Of a DNA stretch of 64,000 bases, positions 12,301 through 23,900 are shown piece after piece. Positions within the stretch are counted from its first letter, which is position 1, and each line of letters opens with the position of its first letter. The notes below the pieces were generated by a model. It saw nothing but the letters and a program-made list of their open reading frames with translations. It was not told where the DNA came from and ran no database searches. The stretch is from Drosophila pseudoobscura (taxonomy: Eukaryota; Arthropoda; Insecta; Diptera; Drosophilidae). The stretch lies in contig NC_046679.1 of the NCBI RefSeq assembly GCF_009870125.1, forward strand, positions 9,858,001 to 9,922,000, given 5' to 3'. Position numbers and translations under genes: made by a program.

Positions 12301-15300
12301 CCTGCAGGACATTGCGTTGCATCAGTGTGTTTTTCGGGCGCAATTTGTCTCGACTTTGAGCTCGAAGCTGGTGGTAACACCTGAGAGAGGTGGCCCCTGC
12401 CCCTTCCCGACTGTGTGTGGAACGTGGGAAAATTCTCATATCCCTCAGTGACTCTATCCCTCTCCCTCTCTGCCCCTTTCCCTCAAGGCAAATGCAATTT
12501 AGTGGCTTAAACTCGTAAATTCTGTGCAAAAGTATCTTTTAGTTGCTGTTTTTTTTTTGTTTTGTTTTTGTTCAGATTGTTATCACTCGAAAGTTGGTTG
12601 GCCTTTTCTCGCTGCCTCTACCTCTACCGCTATTTTTATTCATTTTCATTTAATTTTCACATCGTTTGCCCTCTGTTTTGTGTCATTTATTTGTCTACAT
12701 TCGGCCTGTTCCTCTCGTTTCTCTCTCTCTCTCTGTTTTCGTGTTTCGTATTTTGTGGTTTCTTTTTACACTCTTCTCTTTCTGTTGCCCCTTGGGGCTC
12801 TCCCCCACTCCCATACCACCCTCCCCCCTCTGTTGCCTTTGCAATTTTAAAAGTGTCGAGCCGCTCTCGTCTTCGCCTTCTATAGATGTATGTATGTATG
12901 TACATACATATGTATCGCGTGTATATATAGTATTTTGTTCGAGCTGTTTTGTCGGCTTTCGGGTCTTTTGATCTGTGCGCCTGTGCGCAGCTGATTTGTT
13001 GCTGTTTACCCGAGAGGTTTTTATATTGTTTATTCAGTCCTCTAGTAAGTATCTGTAATGCGCCCCAAAAGTTATCCATCCACTCAATTTTGTCAGAGAT
13101 AAGAAGATACAATATGATGGCTGGTGCTACGATGGGGCGGAGGTCTTGGGAGAGTGTCGTTAGGCCTGAGAACTGGTTCGACTTTGCTGCAAAAATCTGT
13201 TGAAACTGTGAAAAATACATACATACATACATAGATATTTGGTGTATTTTTTCCTTTTTCAAGGTTTTTTCTAGTACACTTTCAGAATGTCAAGGTTTAA
13301 GTTGTATTTGGTTTAAGCGAACTTCAGAGTCAGAGGAAAATATATGGATCTGATCTGTGTATGTCTAGCATATTACATCAAAATTGCAATAAAACTTTGA
13401 TACAATCATCCTTTTACTATAATTAACTTTCTTTCACCCCTAACGTACGGGTATTCCATTCGTTTTCCCATAGTTATGCTTAGAAATTAATTATTTTAAA
13501 ATCAGGAAGTCGATTATAATGCCACCCGCCTGTAAGTTTAATCATAATTTGTACTCCTTGCTTATAGAGCCATAAACCTGTCTCAAGCCCGCACTATCCA
13601 GACCCTCCCGCATAGCGGAGCTGCTCTCCCACGCTCCCCTCCCCGCAGACACAAGGAACACGGAACTTGTCCGTTTGTTCGTGTCCTTTAACGAGACATT
13701 ACCGCGCAATGAGGTGGAACGACGTTGGGCCAGGTCCAGGGTCCCTGGGTCCCTGGGTCCCTGGGTCTCTGCAGCATTTGTTGTGTAATTTATCAAAAAA
13801 ATAGTCGGAAAAACTATAAACAAGTTGGTTTTTGCTTTCCTGTAGAGAGCCACCCCATCGGAACGGGCGTGGGAAAGCATTGACAACAAGTCGCTGGGAC
13901 AACAAAAAGTTGGCCAATTAAAAACTCATTGCATCGCGTACAACAAGGTGTCCCATTAATGGCCTAAAAGGATACGATTACCACTCGCACACCCCCTACA
14001 CAGAGTGTATGCGTATCCCAAGGATTGGCAAAATGTTTTATTGGTTTGCATTTCATTCCTTTTGAATGGCATTTGGCTTCGGTTTCAAGCGAAAACAGAA
14101 ATGAGCAGCAACAAGCAGGAGGCAGGGGAGGCAAGGTCGTCCACAAAGCAGAGCCGCAGGACATTTCGATGAATCAAAGCAAAAACGAAGAATGGAAAGA
14201 GAGACCGAAATGAACAACAACAAGAAGCGGACGAGAATGAGTAGACAACATCCGGTAATTTACTTCCTTTAGTTCCGTATCGATGCACCACCTTGAACAG
14301 TCTTTAAGAACAGCTCGGACTCGGTCTTCGGTCTTCGTTTGGGTTCGATTTTTGAGTTCAGTTCAATGCCTTTCTTTCCTTTTTTTCGGGTAGAGATTTC
14401 ATGAATTTTTATGAATGAAATCTACAACGAAAAAGGAACAATGGATTGCAGGCGCAAGTAAATTAGGCAAGCCCTTAGGGGCCCCCGTCGCCGCCGCCGC
14501 CGCCGCCTCCGCCCCGACTCTCGAAAGTGGCCTGGCAGGTAGAGATCCTCGGTCCTCCTGGGCTATTCTAATGTCCCTATATAGCCCTCATATCGCTTGA
14601 CTGCATCTTGTTCTCGGGGGTAAACATACAAGAGAAGAGTGGTGGGGGTACAATGGAAGGAGGAAGAAGGAACAAGGAAGAAGGAAGGAGCCGCCAGAGA
14701 CAGAGCCAGAGCCAGTGCAGGAGCCCTGGCGACTGCCTGCAGTTTTCTCACACTCGGATAAATTGTGTGGGCGATGCCCTGCATCTGTTTGCGTGAGAGA
14801 GAGAGCGCAGGCACAGGCACGCAATCTGATCTGAAAAAGAGAGAAGGAGCAGCATGAGAAAGGTTGAAGTATTGGCAGAGGGGGAGACCGAAAAAAAAGA
14901 GCAAAACTCAGCAGACCAACAGTTGTCCAGGCAAGGTAAAATGTATACAAGGTGAGGCCCAACAGAAGAGTGCAGAAGAACCGAAAGGGAGAGTATATAT
15001 ATATACCTTTCGCCAGGTCAACAGAATCAGACACCTATGTTACATATAACTGGAGTGCTCCAAAGCCATGCCGCCACCTTATCCGAGTACACCTTGCGCA
15101 TGCACACCAGTTGTCCATGGCTTAGCGCTATCCCCTCCCGCACACTCACTTGCTTGCTTCGCACTCTTGTTCTACCTCCCACTCCTACTGCTCTGCTCTG
15201 CCCCCACCCCAGCTAGCGCACACATGTTGTCGCTGTCCGAAAATTCTGTCGACGCACGCAGTTTTACTCTCCCTCTTTCCCTTTGCTTTCTGCTGCTGCT

Positions 15301-15744
15301 GCTGGTGCTGGTGCTGCTGGCGTTGTTGTTCTTGTTCTTGTTGTTGTTGTCATGGTGATAGTCGGACAGGTGCAGAATTCTCTGACATTTAGTCAGCCGC
15401 TTGAGTTGCTCTCGCTCCCTCTCTCTCCCTCTCTCTCTTTCACAGCCAGGGTTCATTCGTTTGTGCTTTACGGCACTCTTCTTCTCCTTGTGACCGCATG
15501 CCACATTCGGTGCACAGTGGGAAACGGCCATAAATGAGCCATTTAGCGAGTCACTCTCTGTGCTCCTTTCGGGGCAGCCAACTGTCTTTTCAGAAGGTAG
15601 AACATCTGACACACGCACACACAGATACACACAAGTACACATAGAACATACCCACATGGCCTTCAAGGAGCTCTGATTGTAGATCGGACAGATATCAAAC
15701 ATGATCATTTCCGGTTTCGGAAAGTGTTGAAATCCCGTTTATAC
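9391..15744 (+). other. pnt: pnt large intron, third part
   Basis: Noncoding with many low-complexity patches: CAA-rich segment 9790-9905; an ACGAACGA-rich stretch at 9985-10060 that resembles a fly 5' leader but lacks a convincing linked exon; GGGCATG-type repeat 10165-10202; CT tracts near 10580-10625; a CATA/GTAT run at 12887-12912 and a CATA run at 13215-13233; CCCTGGGT x3 at 13739-13768; a CCG run at 14488-14508; GCT/GTT repeats near 15290-15350. None of the open frames here looks like protein. Confidence 0.5.
13739..13768. repeat. Short minisatellite, unit CCCTGGGT
   Basis: Three or more tandem near-perfect copies of an 8-bp GC-rich unit in the pnt intron, preceded by a diverged copy. 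Too short to be more than a local slippage product. Confidence 0.7.
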
Positions 15745-16640
15745 TCGTCGATCCGATCTGGAGATCCATGTAAGATTTGCATGCGTCAATCTTGTTTGTA
15801 AGCTTATCTCTGGGGATCTGTGTCTCACGATCCACAGAACATGATCACAGATCACATGGTCACCGATAGCTCAGTGATCAATGACTTCAATGGTTTGTAA
15901 TCTTAGCATGGATTCGAATTGGCAACCGTTATGATTAGCTATGGTTTTGTCTGTACATGATCTATGATCCATTTAAGGATCTATCTCTAGGATCTGCATC
16001 TCGGAATGGCTTCAAATCTTCGTTCAAACTAAATTCTCCCCTGAATCTGAACCAGAATCAAGGTTCACCTGTTAAGGACATTATGAAACATAGTTTTTCC
16101 CAGCTAATTTTGGGTTTCCCTTTGAACTTGAGCCAACATCAAGATCCACCTGATCCCAGATCGCCGATAAGCTCAGTTTCCTTTGCTGAAAATCAGTTAG
16201 TGTCTCATTTCCTATAGAAGTCATCCATTAGTGGTTTGGATACTTCTCAGTTTTCATCCGAAGATCAATGACATCTCCTCTGAAGGATCTCATATCCTAC
16301 TCGAGCATCTAGCCATCCATCCATCTATCGAGCGTAGAGATCCCAATCAACAGATCAACAAACAGTCACTTGGCAGCATTTGGCTTAATCAAGATCGATA
16401 AGTGTAGACTCGTACTCGTAGATCAATGCACGGGGATACACACACATCTTTCTCATCATCATCAAGCTATACTCCAGTTCCAGCTTCCAGTCCAGGTCCC
16501 AGTTTCAGTTCCAGTTCCATCACCATCTCCATCTCAGGCTACACATGCGTTTTGCTATCAGAAAGTATCTGGTTTCATTTCCGCTCTCTCTCTCCTCTGA
16601 AGGGAGCTGTGAAAACGCATGTGGATCGGATCGTAGGAAT
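15745..16640. repeat. GATC-enriched degenerate repeat field
   Basis: By my count about 23 GATC tetramers, mostly GATCC, GATCT or GATCA, occur in roughly 890 bp, against three to four expected in random sequence. Part of the field is a diverged tandem duplication: 16040-16072 and 16118-16150 share a TGAAxxTGAxCCA...ATCAAG...CACCTG pattern. An 86-codon ATG-initiated frame at 15957-16217 spans the duplication, but it has no recognisable domain and I do not call it a gene. Confidence 0.55.
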
Positions 16641-19600
16641 CCCGAGCGTTATTATAATGATTGTTGTTTGTATTTAGCGTGTTGTTTACAAGTCTCGGGC
16701 ACAATCAGAGAAGAAGGAAGACCTCTCTTTGGAGGTGGCATCTGTTTATTTTGTTGTCAAAATGCAGGTATTCCTCAAGCAACCTGAAAATTGCACAGCC
16801 AGCAGCAGCAGCATGTGGGGGGCTCGGTTTACATAGAAAATTGATATTATTCTTGGCCTCTTGCACGGAAGCAGCATCAGCCTCCCCAAACAGGTGGGTC
16901 GGTCGGTGGGCTGGGCTGGGTATCTTGGGGATAGTCGTCGGTGCTGGGACTGCAGCTGTAATTATGATGGAACTACTACTTGGATGGGACTGGTGTTTAC
17001 GATTTCCTTCCGTTCTGCCGTCTAACAGTTTATTTATTTATTTATTTATGTATGTGGCTTGCTTGTCTTTTAACAGGTTCGCTCTCTCTCGCTCTCTTGT
17101 GGCGCTCGCTGGCTAGCTCTCTGTCTCCTTCTCCTATAATTGATATGCCTCACGCGCAATGCACTGACATCCGATTTACATTAGGCAGAGCGGGATGGCG
17201 CGACGTGTGTTTGAGTGTGTGTGTGAGCGGAAGTGCTTACATATACCAAGAGGTGAAAGGGAGAGAAAAAGATCCAGTGGAGTGTGGAGTGCATTTTGCA
17301 CACGTGCACAGAGCTAGATAGAGAGGAAGATACACACCGCGTAACAGATCCTTTAAGAGATCCTATATCCATACAATTCCCTCAACCTTTCATACCATTC
17401 CGTCATTAATTTGATATCAATTGAATGGCCGCCGAGGGCTCTCGAGTGTCGGCGGCAGCCAGCTGTTTGGGCAGCTTAAGGAACCATTCCTTATGCCTTC
17501 CATATTCCTTATAGTCCCTGTCTTGCCAGCCTCCTTTGTCATTGTTCCTCCTCTCTGTAGGCGCTTCCTGTAACTCCCTCTCCGTTCTGGTCTACTCTGC
17601 TCTCCAGCTCTGATTGCATTAAATGTGTGTAATCCTTTTGTTGGAACAAGTTTTAATTGAAATTCAACTGAAAGTATACCCTTTTTTGGCACACACCACA
17701 CTCTGGCACTCTGGCACTCCGGCACTCTGGCACTCATCTTTACACTCATTTGGTATTCATTCAATGGAATGATAATTATTATGTTAACCCTTGGTCTGGT
17801 ACCTCTACCTCTTTGAACGTGTGCGTTTTGGGCAAGTAGGATCCGATCCTCTCTCTGTTCTGTTCTTCTCTTTTTTTTTTTATTTGGGTGGAAGTGTCGC
17901 CGGTTTTATGAGATTGTGATTGGTTTTCTCTTGGTTTTTGGTGGTGGTGGCTTTTCATCGGGTTAGGAAGGTTAGGGGAGTACCCTGGAGGAGGGGCACT
18001 GCCACTGGCAGGGGTTCAATGGGTTTACCTCCTCTCTCCTCTGCCCTACGAATGTGCGCATGCGCACGTGCTTCAACCGGAAATGGTCGTAAGCGAGGCG
18101 CATCATCTATCTCGCTTCAGCTCTTTGGTGGCTCCCCCCAGCTGCTGTCATTGCCTGTTCTCCTCGCTTCTTTTTTTTTAGTTTTTTTGTATTTCCGCTT
18201 GTACTTCTTCTCTCTATTGTTCCACGACGCTCTTTCCACTTTACGCGCAGCCAAAAAATCAAAGAAGAAAAAATATTTTTTAAAATTTATTTTACATCAT
18301 GCGATTATTATTTTGTTTGTGGCGTGTGCTGCCAGAATTCTTAAGTGCCCCAAAAAAAAAGTCCAAGCCAAGAAGAAGCCCAACTTCAGCGATCCTTTTG
18401 TGGCCGAAATCCCAAACATGGTCAACAGCTGTTTCTTTTTTTGGGGAAGAACTTCCTTTTTCGATAACTATTATGTGTGGGCCGTTAAATTGGCAAAATT
18501 TATGACTTTGTAAAGGGTGCTATGAGTATTTTTACCAGGGTATTTCCAACCGAAAGTCTTTCCAATCTCTAGAGATATGACTAATAGATCGGAATTCCCC
18601 TGGCACTGCCTTTAAGAAGCTGTAGTTTTAACGATTGTAATTCGATTTTTATCACAATTTTATGAGCACATAATGGCTCCCTATAGGGTATTCAAAGTTT
18701 CAGGCCATTGATTTCGTTCTTTCTGGTTTTATTTTTTGTGTTTTGTGCTTTATCAGCCGTCTGTCCACAAGACTTTTCCAGGAAAATGGCAAGGCACTTG
18801 AGCCCTCGTTGCAATTGCTGCTACTGCTGGTGGTGGTGCTGCCAATGCAATTGGAATTCAGCCTAAGGTATGATAGCCATGGAATCAATAAGCGATTGAT
18901 TGGCCCCCCAACCCTGCAGATAAGAGCCACCAGTTATTCTTTTTGTATCTTTGAGGTTGCGCGCTTATCTGTTCTCTAACCCATGGCTAAGCTTTGCTCT
19001 GGGGCCCGGCTGGGGGAACGTGCCATTTCGGGCTCCACGTTTCGCATTCGTTTCGACCGAATCGAAATTGTCATTGGTTGGCAGCAGCAACAGCTCCAAT
19101 GTCGAAAAAATGCCCCAAAACACGTTTCCAGAGCGGGCCACCATTTTTTAATTTTATTTTTGGTTAGAAATATTATATAAACCCATACATGCTCACATGT
19201 ATCTCAAGACCTGAAGACACGTACGGCCTGGGGGCTTGAAATAGTTAACTAATTTTTTAATTTTTGTTGGGTTTTTCATTGTTTTTTGTTTTTGTTTTTT
19301 TTTTTGTTTTTGGCATGATCTCATCGTATGTGAGAGAGGAGGGGCTGTAGCCAATCCCACTCTGGCTGTGGGACTCTCTGTATCTGTGAGATACATTTTC
19401 TGTTGGCCATCAGCAGAGCTGCCCACTCGATCATCATCATTGGATATCTCAGCGGCGGACCGAAGTGGGCCGAAGATACAGTCTTTGATGGCCATTTTGT
19501 GTGCTGTGCTGTGTTGGCGTTTGTTAATGATCGAAAAAAGCCAATTTCGAGGGAACTGTACTACAGTTCTCTCCTCAGAGGAGAAAGAGCCGAGAGAGGG

Positions 19601-19840
19601 GAGAAATCAACAAGTTGAATCTTTCCCGAACAAAAATATCATTTAAAATGCGCAGCAGTAGTCACTCACTAAAGAGCACACACACTACACTGGGCACACT
19701 GCCCACTGATTATGAGCGGGGAGCAGAGGAGAAAGGGGAGCGGCAACGAGAGAGTGTGAGAAACACCCTGTGAAAGTATTCTCCCTCCTCCCTACCTCCC
19801 TACCTCCCTCCCTCTGATGATGATTATTATTTGCCATTGG
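16641..19840 (+). other. pnt: pnt large intron, part upstream of the P1 leader
   Basis: Noncoding. Includes a TTTA run (17031-17048), a CACTCTGG tandem repeat (17699-17735), T-rich tracts (17872-17884, 19260-19310) and purine-rich or pyrimidine-rich tracts. The segment 18520-18720 contains CAGGGTATTT-like words that also occur in degraded Drosophila interspersed repeats. Confidence 0.45.
17699..17735. repeat. Tandem repeat, unit CACTCTGG
   Basis: About four and a half tandem copies of an 8-bp unit with one substitution (CTCCGG). Confidence 0.8.
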
Positions 19841-19849
19841 CACATTCGT

Positions 19850-20928
19850 TCGTAGTACGTACCCTCCCTCTCCCACACACGCAAGCAGCCGGAGAGACCC
19901 GAGCGGGAACCCGAACGAGCGCAGATACGAACGACGAGGCACGAACGAAACGAAACGAGCCAGCAACTTCAGGGCAACTTCACTTCTCTTTCGAACGCCG
20001 TCGAAGGTGGAATGTATCTTGTATCTCGCGCTCGTGCTCGTGCTCGCATAGCAGCATTCTTTTGAGATCCGTTTAGTGACAGCCCTGGATTGCTCATACG
20101 CTCCGCGCGCGATAAGTGTTTTAAAGAAAACTTGAGAATTGAAATGCCAGATAAAACCCAAACTGCAATGAAAACAATATAATGTATATAGTAATACAAA
20201 ATATATATAGTGCCTGACAGAGAGAATAAGAGTGTTGTGTGATATGCGCATTAATTTATCAACGGTGCCAGTGCCAGTGCCAGTGCTAGTGGCAGAGTGA
20301 AACGGAAAGAGTCCAGAGGGCTTACAATTAATTGCCATTAAATTGCAAAAAATAAACCACAATTGGAATTGTACGATATATATAAATACATATATGTATC
20401 TGTAGCCGACGGTGAAACGTAGGAGAGAAATTTCCCATGGCATTTCAGAACACAAGTGTGAAACAGGAAATGAGGCGCTGAGAATCGATCCTCAATCTTT
20501 GTGATTAAAATCTCTTCAAGTGTCACACGCCCACATAAGTCACAAGTAGAGTTGTCCCTTGTTAAAAGTCCCCCCACGGAATAGTTAATACTTATCAGAG
20601 GGGCACAGGCGGCACTCCAATTGATTAGAGGCCAGCCCGCATAAAAACAAACAATCATAAACCACACACAAAAACCACCGAAAACCGAAAAATTCTATAC
20701 ATATGTGACAGTGCAAAAATTAAAATATTCCAAAAGAGAGAAAGAAGAAATCAATTTTAATACGAGTGCAAGTACCACCAGCAGCATTTAGAAGAGCCAC
20801 AAAACAGATCCCGCAGATTCCACACACAGTAATTCTGGACCATCGTCAATGACGCCTCGCTTTCTGATTAGCGAGGAGGAGTTTCCGTTTTCGAGAACCG
20901 ATCAATTTGTGAACGAAGCAGCAAAGAG
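19850..20928 (+). promoter_or_regulatory. pnt: Probable promoter and 5' leader region of pointed P1
   Basis: The kilobase before the P1 start codon changes character. It becomes rich in CGAACGA, CTCGTGCTCG and CACACA words (19880-20045), then AT-rich A-dominated leader-like sequence (20100-20920). A spliced acceptor is not evident near the ATG at 20929, so the P1 transcript probably starts within this stretch. No canonical TATA box is placed convincingly (a TATATATAAATA word lies near 20376), and several upstream ATGs occur. The exact start site is unknown. Confidence 0.35.
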
Positions 20929-23900
20929 ATGCCGCCCTCTGCGTTTTTAGTGAATGCCACCATAATCAGCAGTGCCGCCAACGCCTTGGACAGTGACAAG
21001 GAGTCGGATCTCCTTCAGCATCAGCACCAGCACAGCCATCATCTCCTCCAGCAACAGCAGCAGCAGCAGCAGCAACAGCAACATTACAACAACTACAACA
21101 ACATGGTCCTGCAGAGCTATGAGAATTATCCCAGCTACCATTTGGGACAGCATCATCATCATCATCACCATCATACCCAGCAATCGATGCATCTGCAACA
21201 TCAACAGAGCCTGCAACAGCAGCAGCAACATTTACCACAGCAGCAACAGCAGCCGCACCTGCCACAGCAGTATGGATCACCCACCCAGCAGCAGCAGCCA
21301 CAACAGCATCCGCACCATCGTCTCTCTGGCGGGAGTACGGGCAGCACGACGACCACCTCCTCCGGCTCCAGCTCGAGTGCCTCCTCCTCCAGCAACACCT
21401 CGTCGCAGGGATTTTTGCCCAACAGCAGTGGCAGTGGCAGCGGCAGCAGCACCAATAGCAGCAACACCAGCAATCTGGTGGGGGCTCTAAGCAGCTCCAC
21501 GGCTGCCTCCCTGGGCCTGGGATACTTCAACGATATGGCGCCCTTTGGTAACGACTCCGGTGGAGTGGGAGTGGGAGTAGGAGTCGGGGGGAATGCCTAC
21601 TACACGGATTCGGATGTCAACTTCTTCAGCACAGGTCAGCAAATATTTACCAACATCAAAAACGGAACAATCCTCGAAAACTTTTTAATTACAAATTGTT
21701 GGGGTGTGAAAAGCATCTGAAAGATACGTGGCGATGCGTTGCGATGCGGTGTGGCATAATTAAATTCGTTTGTAATTCGTTTTTAAGTGTTTGACACGCA
21801 ACAAGTTGACTCTGTCTCTCTCTCTCTCTCGAGCCATGCCACAAGGGGTGGCAATAAGTAGATGGATGGCTGGCTGGATGGGAAGACTGTTGTTTGTTGA
21901 ATGGGGGAGCAGAACAGAACAGATTGACCTGGTGATAAGTGGCCAACACTTCTTGTGGGGACGCACTTCTTGTGGCAATTAGATGGCTTGTTTGCTGTTT
22001 GCTGTGCGTGGGGGATAACAAGATACTTGAAAGGTTCAACATTCTTATAATAGATACAAATCAAAAGATACGACAGTAATACAATAAGGATTTAATCAAG
22101 GTACACATCTGTATGAAATACCTCTTAAATATAGCTTAAATATAAATAAATATATATCAACGATGCAACAAAAAATCAATCAAATTACAGTAGATACGCC
22201 AAAGATACAGGAAAAGCAAGGCAATCAGACGCTTTAGATACAGTATAAAGCGATTGTAAAAAAAACTTTAAAGATATAAGAGATACATCGAAGATTTCAA
22301 AGATACAACATAAACCTTAAAATTGCAATATAGCAATAACAAAGATACAGAAAATACAACATGCAATTATTAGGTCTAATACGAAATTGGTAACCAAAGA
22401 TACATCTTGTACATATACACTATATAGAAAAAACATCAAATGTGCAGAAGATTCAGCAAAGATTCCAGCAAAAGTACAGAAGTGCTAAAAAAAACCATGT
22501 ACATAGATACAAGTATAAAGATGCCCTAATTTAGCAAAATATACAGCAAAAATTCATCAAATTTAGAAAAGATACTGAAAAAATATGATTGATACAAGAT
22601 AGATACGATAAAAATACAACAGATACACAGTAGAGACACAAGGCAAAATGACATACAAAATAAAGTACGTTAAAAAGATACTTAAAATTCAGAAACAAAT
22701 GAAAAGATACATCACAGAGGTGAGATCTTGTATCTCTTTGAGATACCTTAGAGACTTAAAACAGATTAAAAAAGGATGCTGGCTACAGAAGATGCAACAT
22801 GGATATGCAAATCGAAGAACTAAAGATACTGTTAAAATTTACAATAAAGATACATTACAGATGCAAGAGAAATACAGCCTAGAGAGAAGCGAATACGGAG
22901 GCATCATTAGAAGATTCATTAGATGCCCACGCAGAGATACAGATACAAATTGTACGAGCAGTATCTCTGTATCTCTGATGATGATGCTCTAATGATGTGA
23001 TGCCTGCTCCCTCCTCTATCGCCAGCGTGTAAGAGAAGAGGCGGCACCTAAAAAGGCGCAGCTGCTGCTACTGCTGCCACACAACTCTTTGACCGCCACC
23101 AGCCAACCAGTGGGGCTGGCTGCCTCGTGTATCTTTGTATCTGCGCAGTAGCGTCGCCGAGCGAATGGGAAACAACGCTTTGAAAGCTTTTTCATTGCTT
23201 CTTCGGAACGCCAGAGAGTGTGAGAGAGAGAGGGAGAGGTAGCAATCGAGTGAGCGTACAGCTGCGCATGTGTTTGTATCTGTGTATGCCAACAGGTTTT
23301 CGTATTTCACAGATACTTGCGAGCAGCGTGCTCTCGTCTCGGCCTCAGTCTCGAAATGTGTGAAATTTCCGTTGTATTCGCAATTAATGTGGCGTTGCAC
23401 ACACACTCTTACAGACCATTAGATCCAGGGGGATGGTGATGTGGATGGTGCCCCCTCGTCTGTATCTATGTGTGTATCTATGAGATGTCTTTGTGTATCT
23501 GTATCTAAATCAGCGATTGGTATGAGTGTACGCTGTGATTTTTGATTGGTTTTCGAACTCTTTCACACGCTTCCCCTTCCCACACACACACGCTTTCGAA
23601 ATGGGAAAAGACGCCCCATTTAGGAGAGTGTGTGGTAGATGGAAGTTCTCTTGAAGATTTTATTCTCCATTGAAAGAAAGGCAGGTATTTGATGGAATGG
23701 GGAAACCTTTTCTAAGATGAGATACTTGGTTTCTTTCACTCTCAATGATTCCCCGCTGATTTTCACTTTCTATTGCTAAGATATATGTGAACAAATGTAT
23801 CTTAACGTTGAAATTCAGTCTTAAGATGGGTTTGCTTATAAATATAATAAAATATCTATAAATACGTCCTTTCATTAGTAATTATAGATCTACATGTATC

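Noticed and set aside
12687-13262. 191-codon minus-strand frame
   Set aside because: Built from GA and TATG repeats read in reverse (RERERNERN), with no recognisable fold.
12423-13875. Two CGTGGGAA Su(H)-type sites (12423-12430, 13868-13875) in the pnt intron
   Set aside because: With the degenerate consensus about this many are expected by chance in 23 kb on two strands, and they are 1.4 kb apart.
15172-15708. 178-codon minus-strand frame
   Set aside because: N/K/S and R/E repeats from CTG/GTT and CT microsatellites, so it is not a gene.
17920-18513. 197-codon + strand frame in the pnt intron
   Set aside because: Long F/L/K-rich runs from T- and A-tracts, no domain, no flanking splice or promoter logic.
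19685-20455. 256-codon open frame on the minus strand in the P1 leader region
   Set aside because: No ATG context or family similarity. Composition follows reversed leader low-complexity DNA, and it overlaps the probable P1 5' leader.
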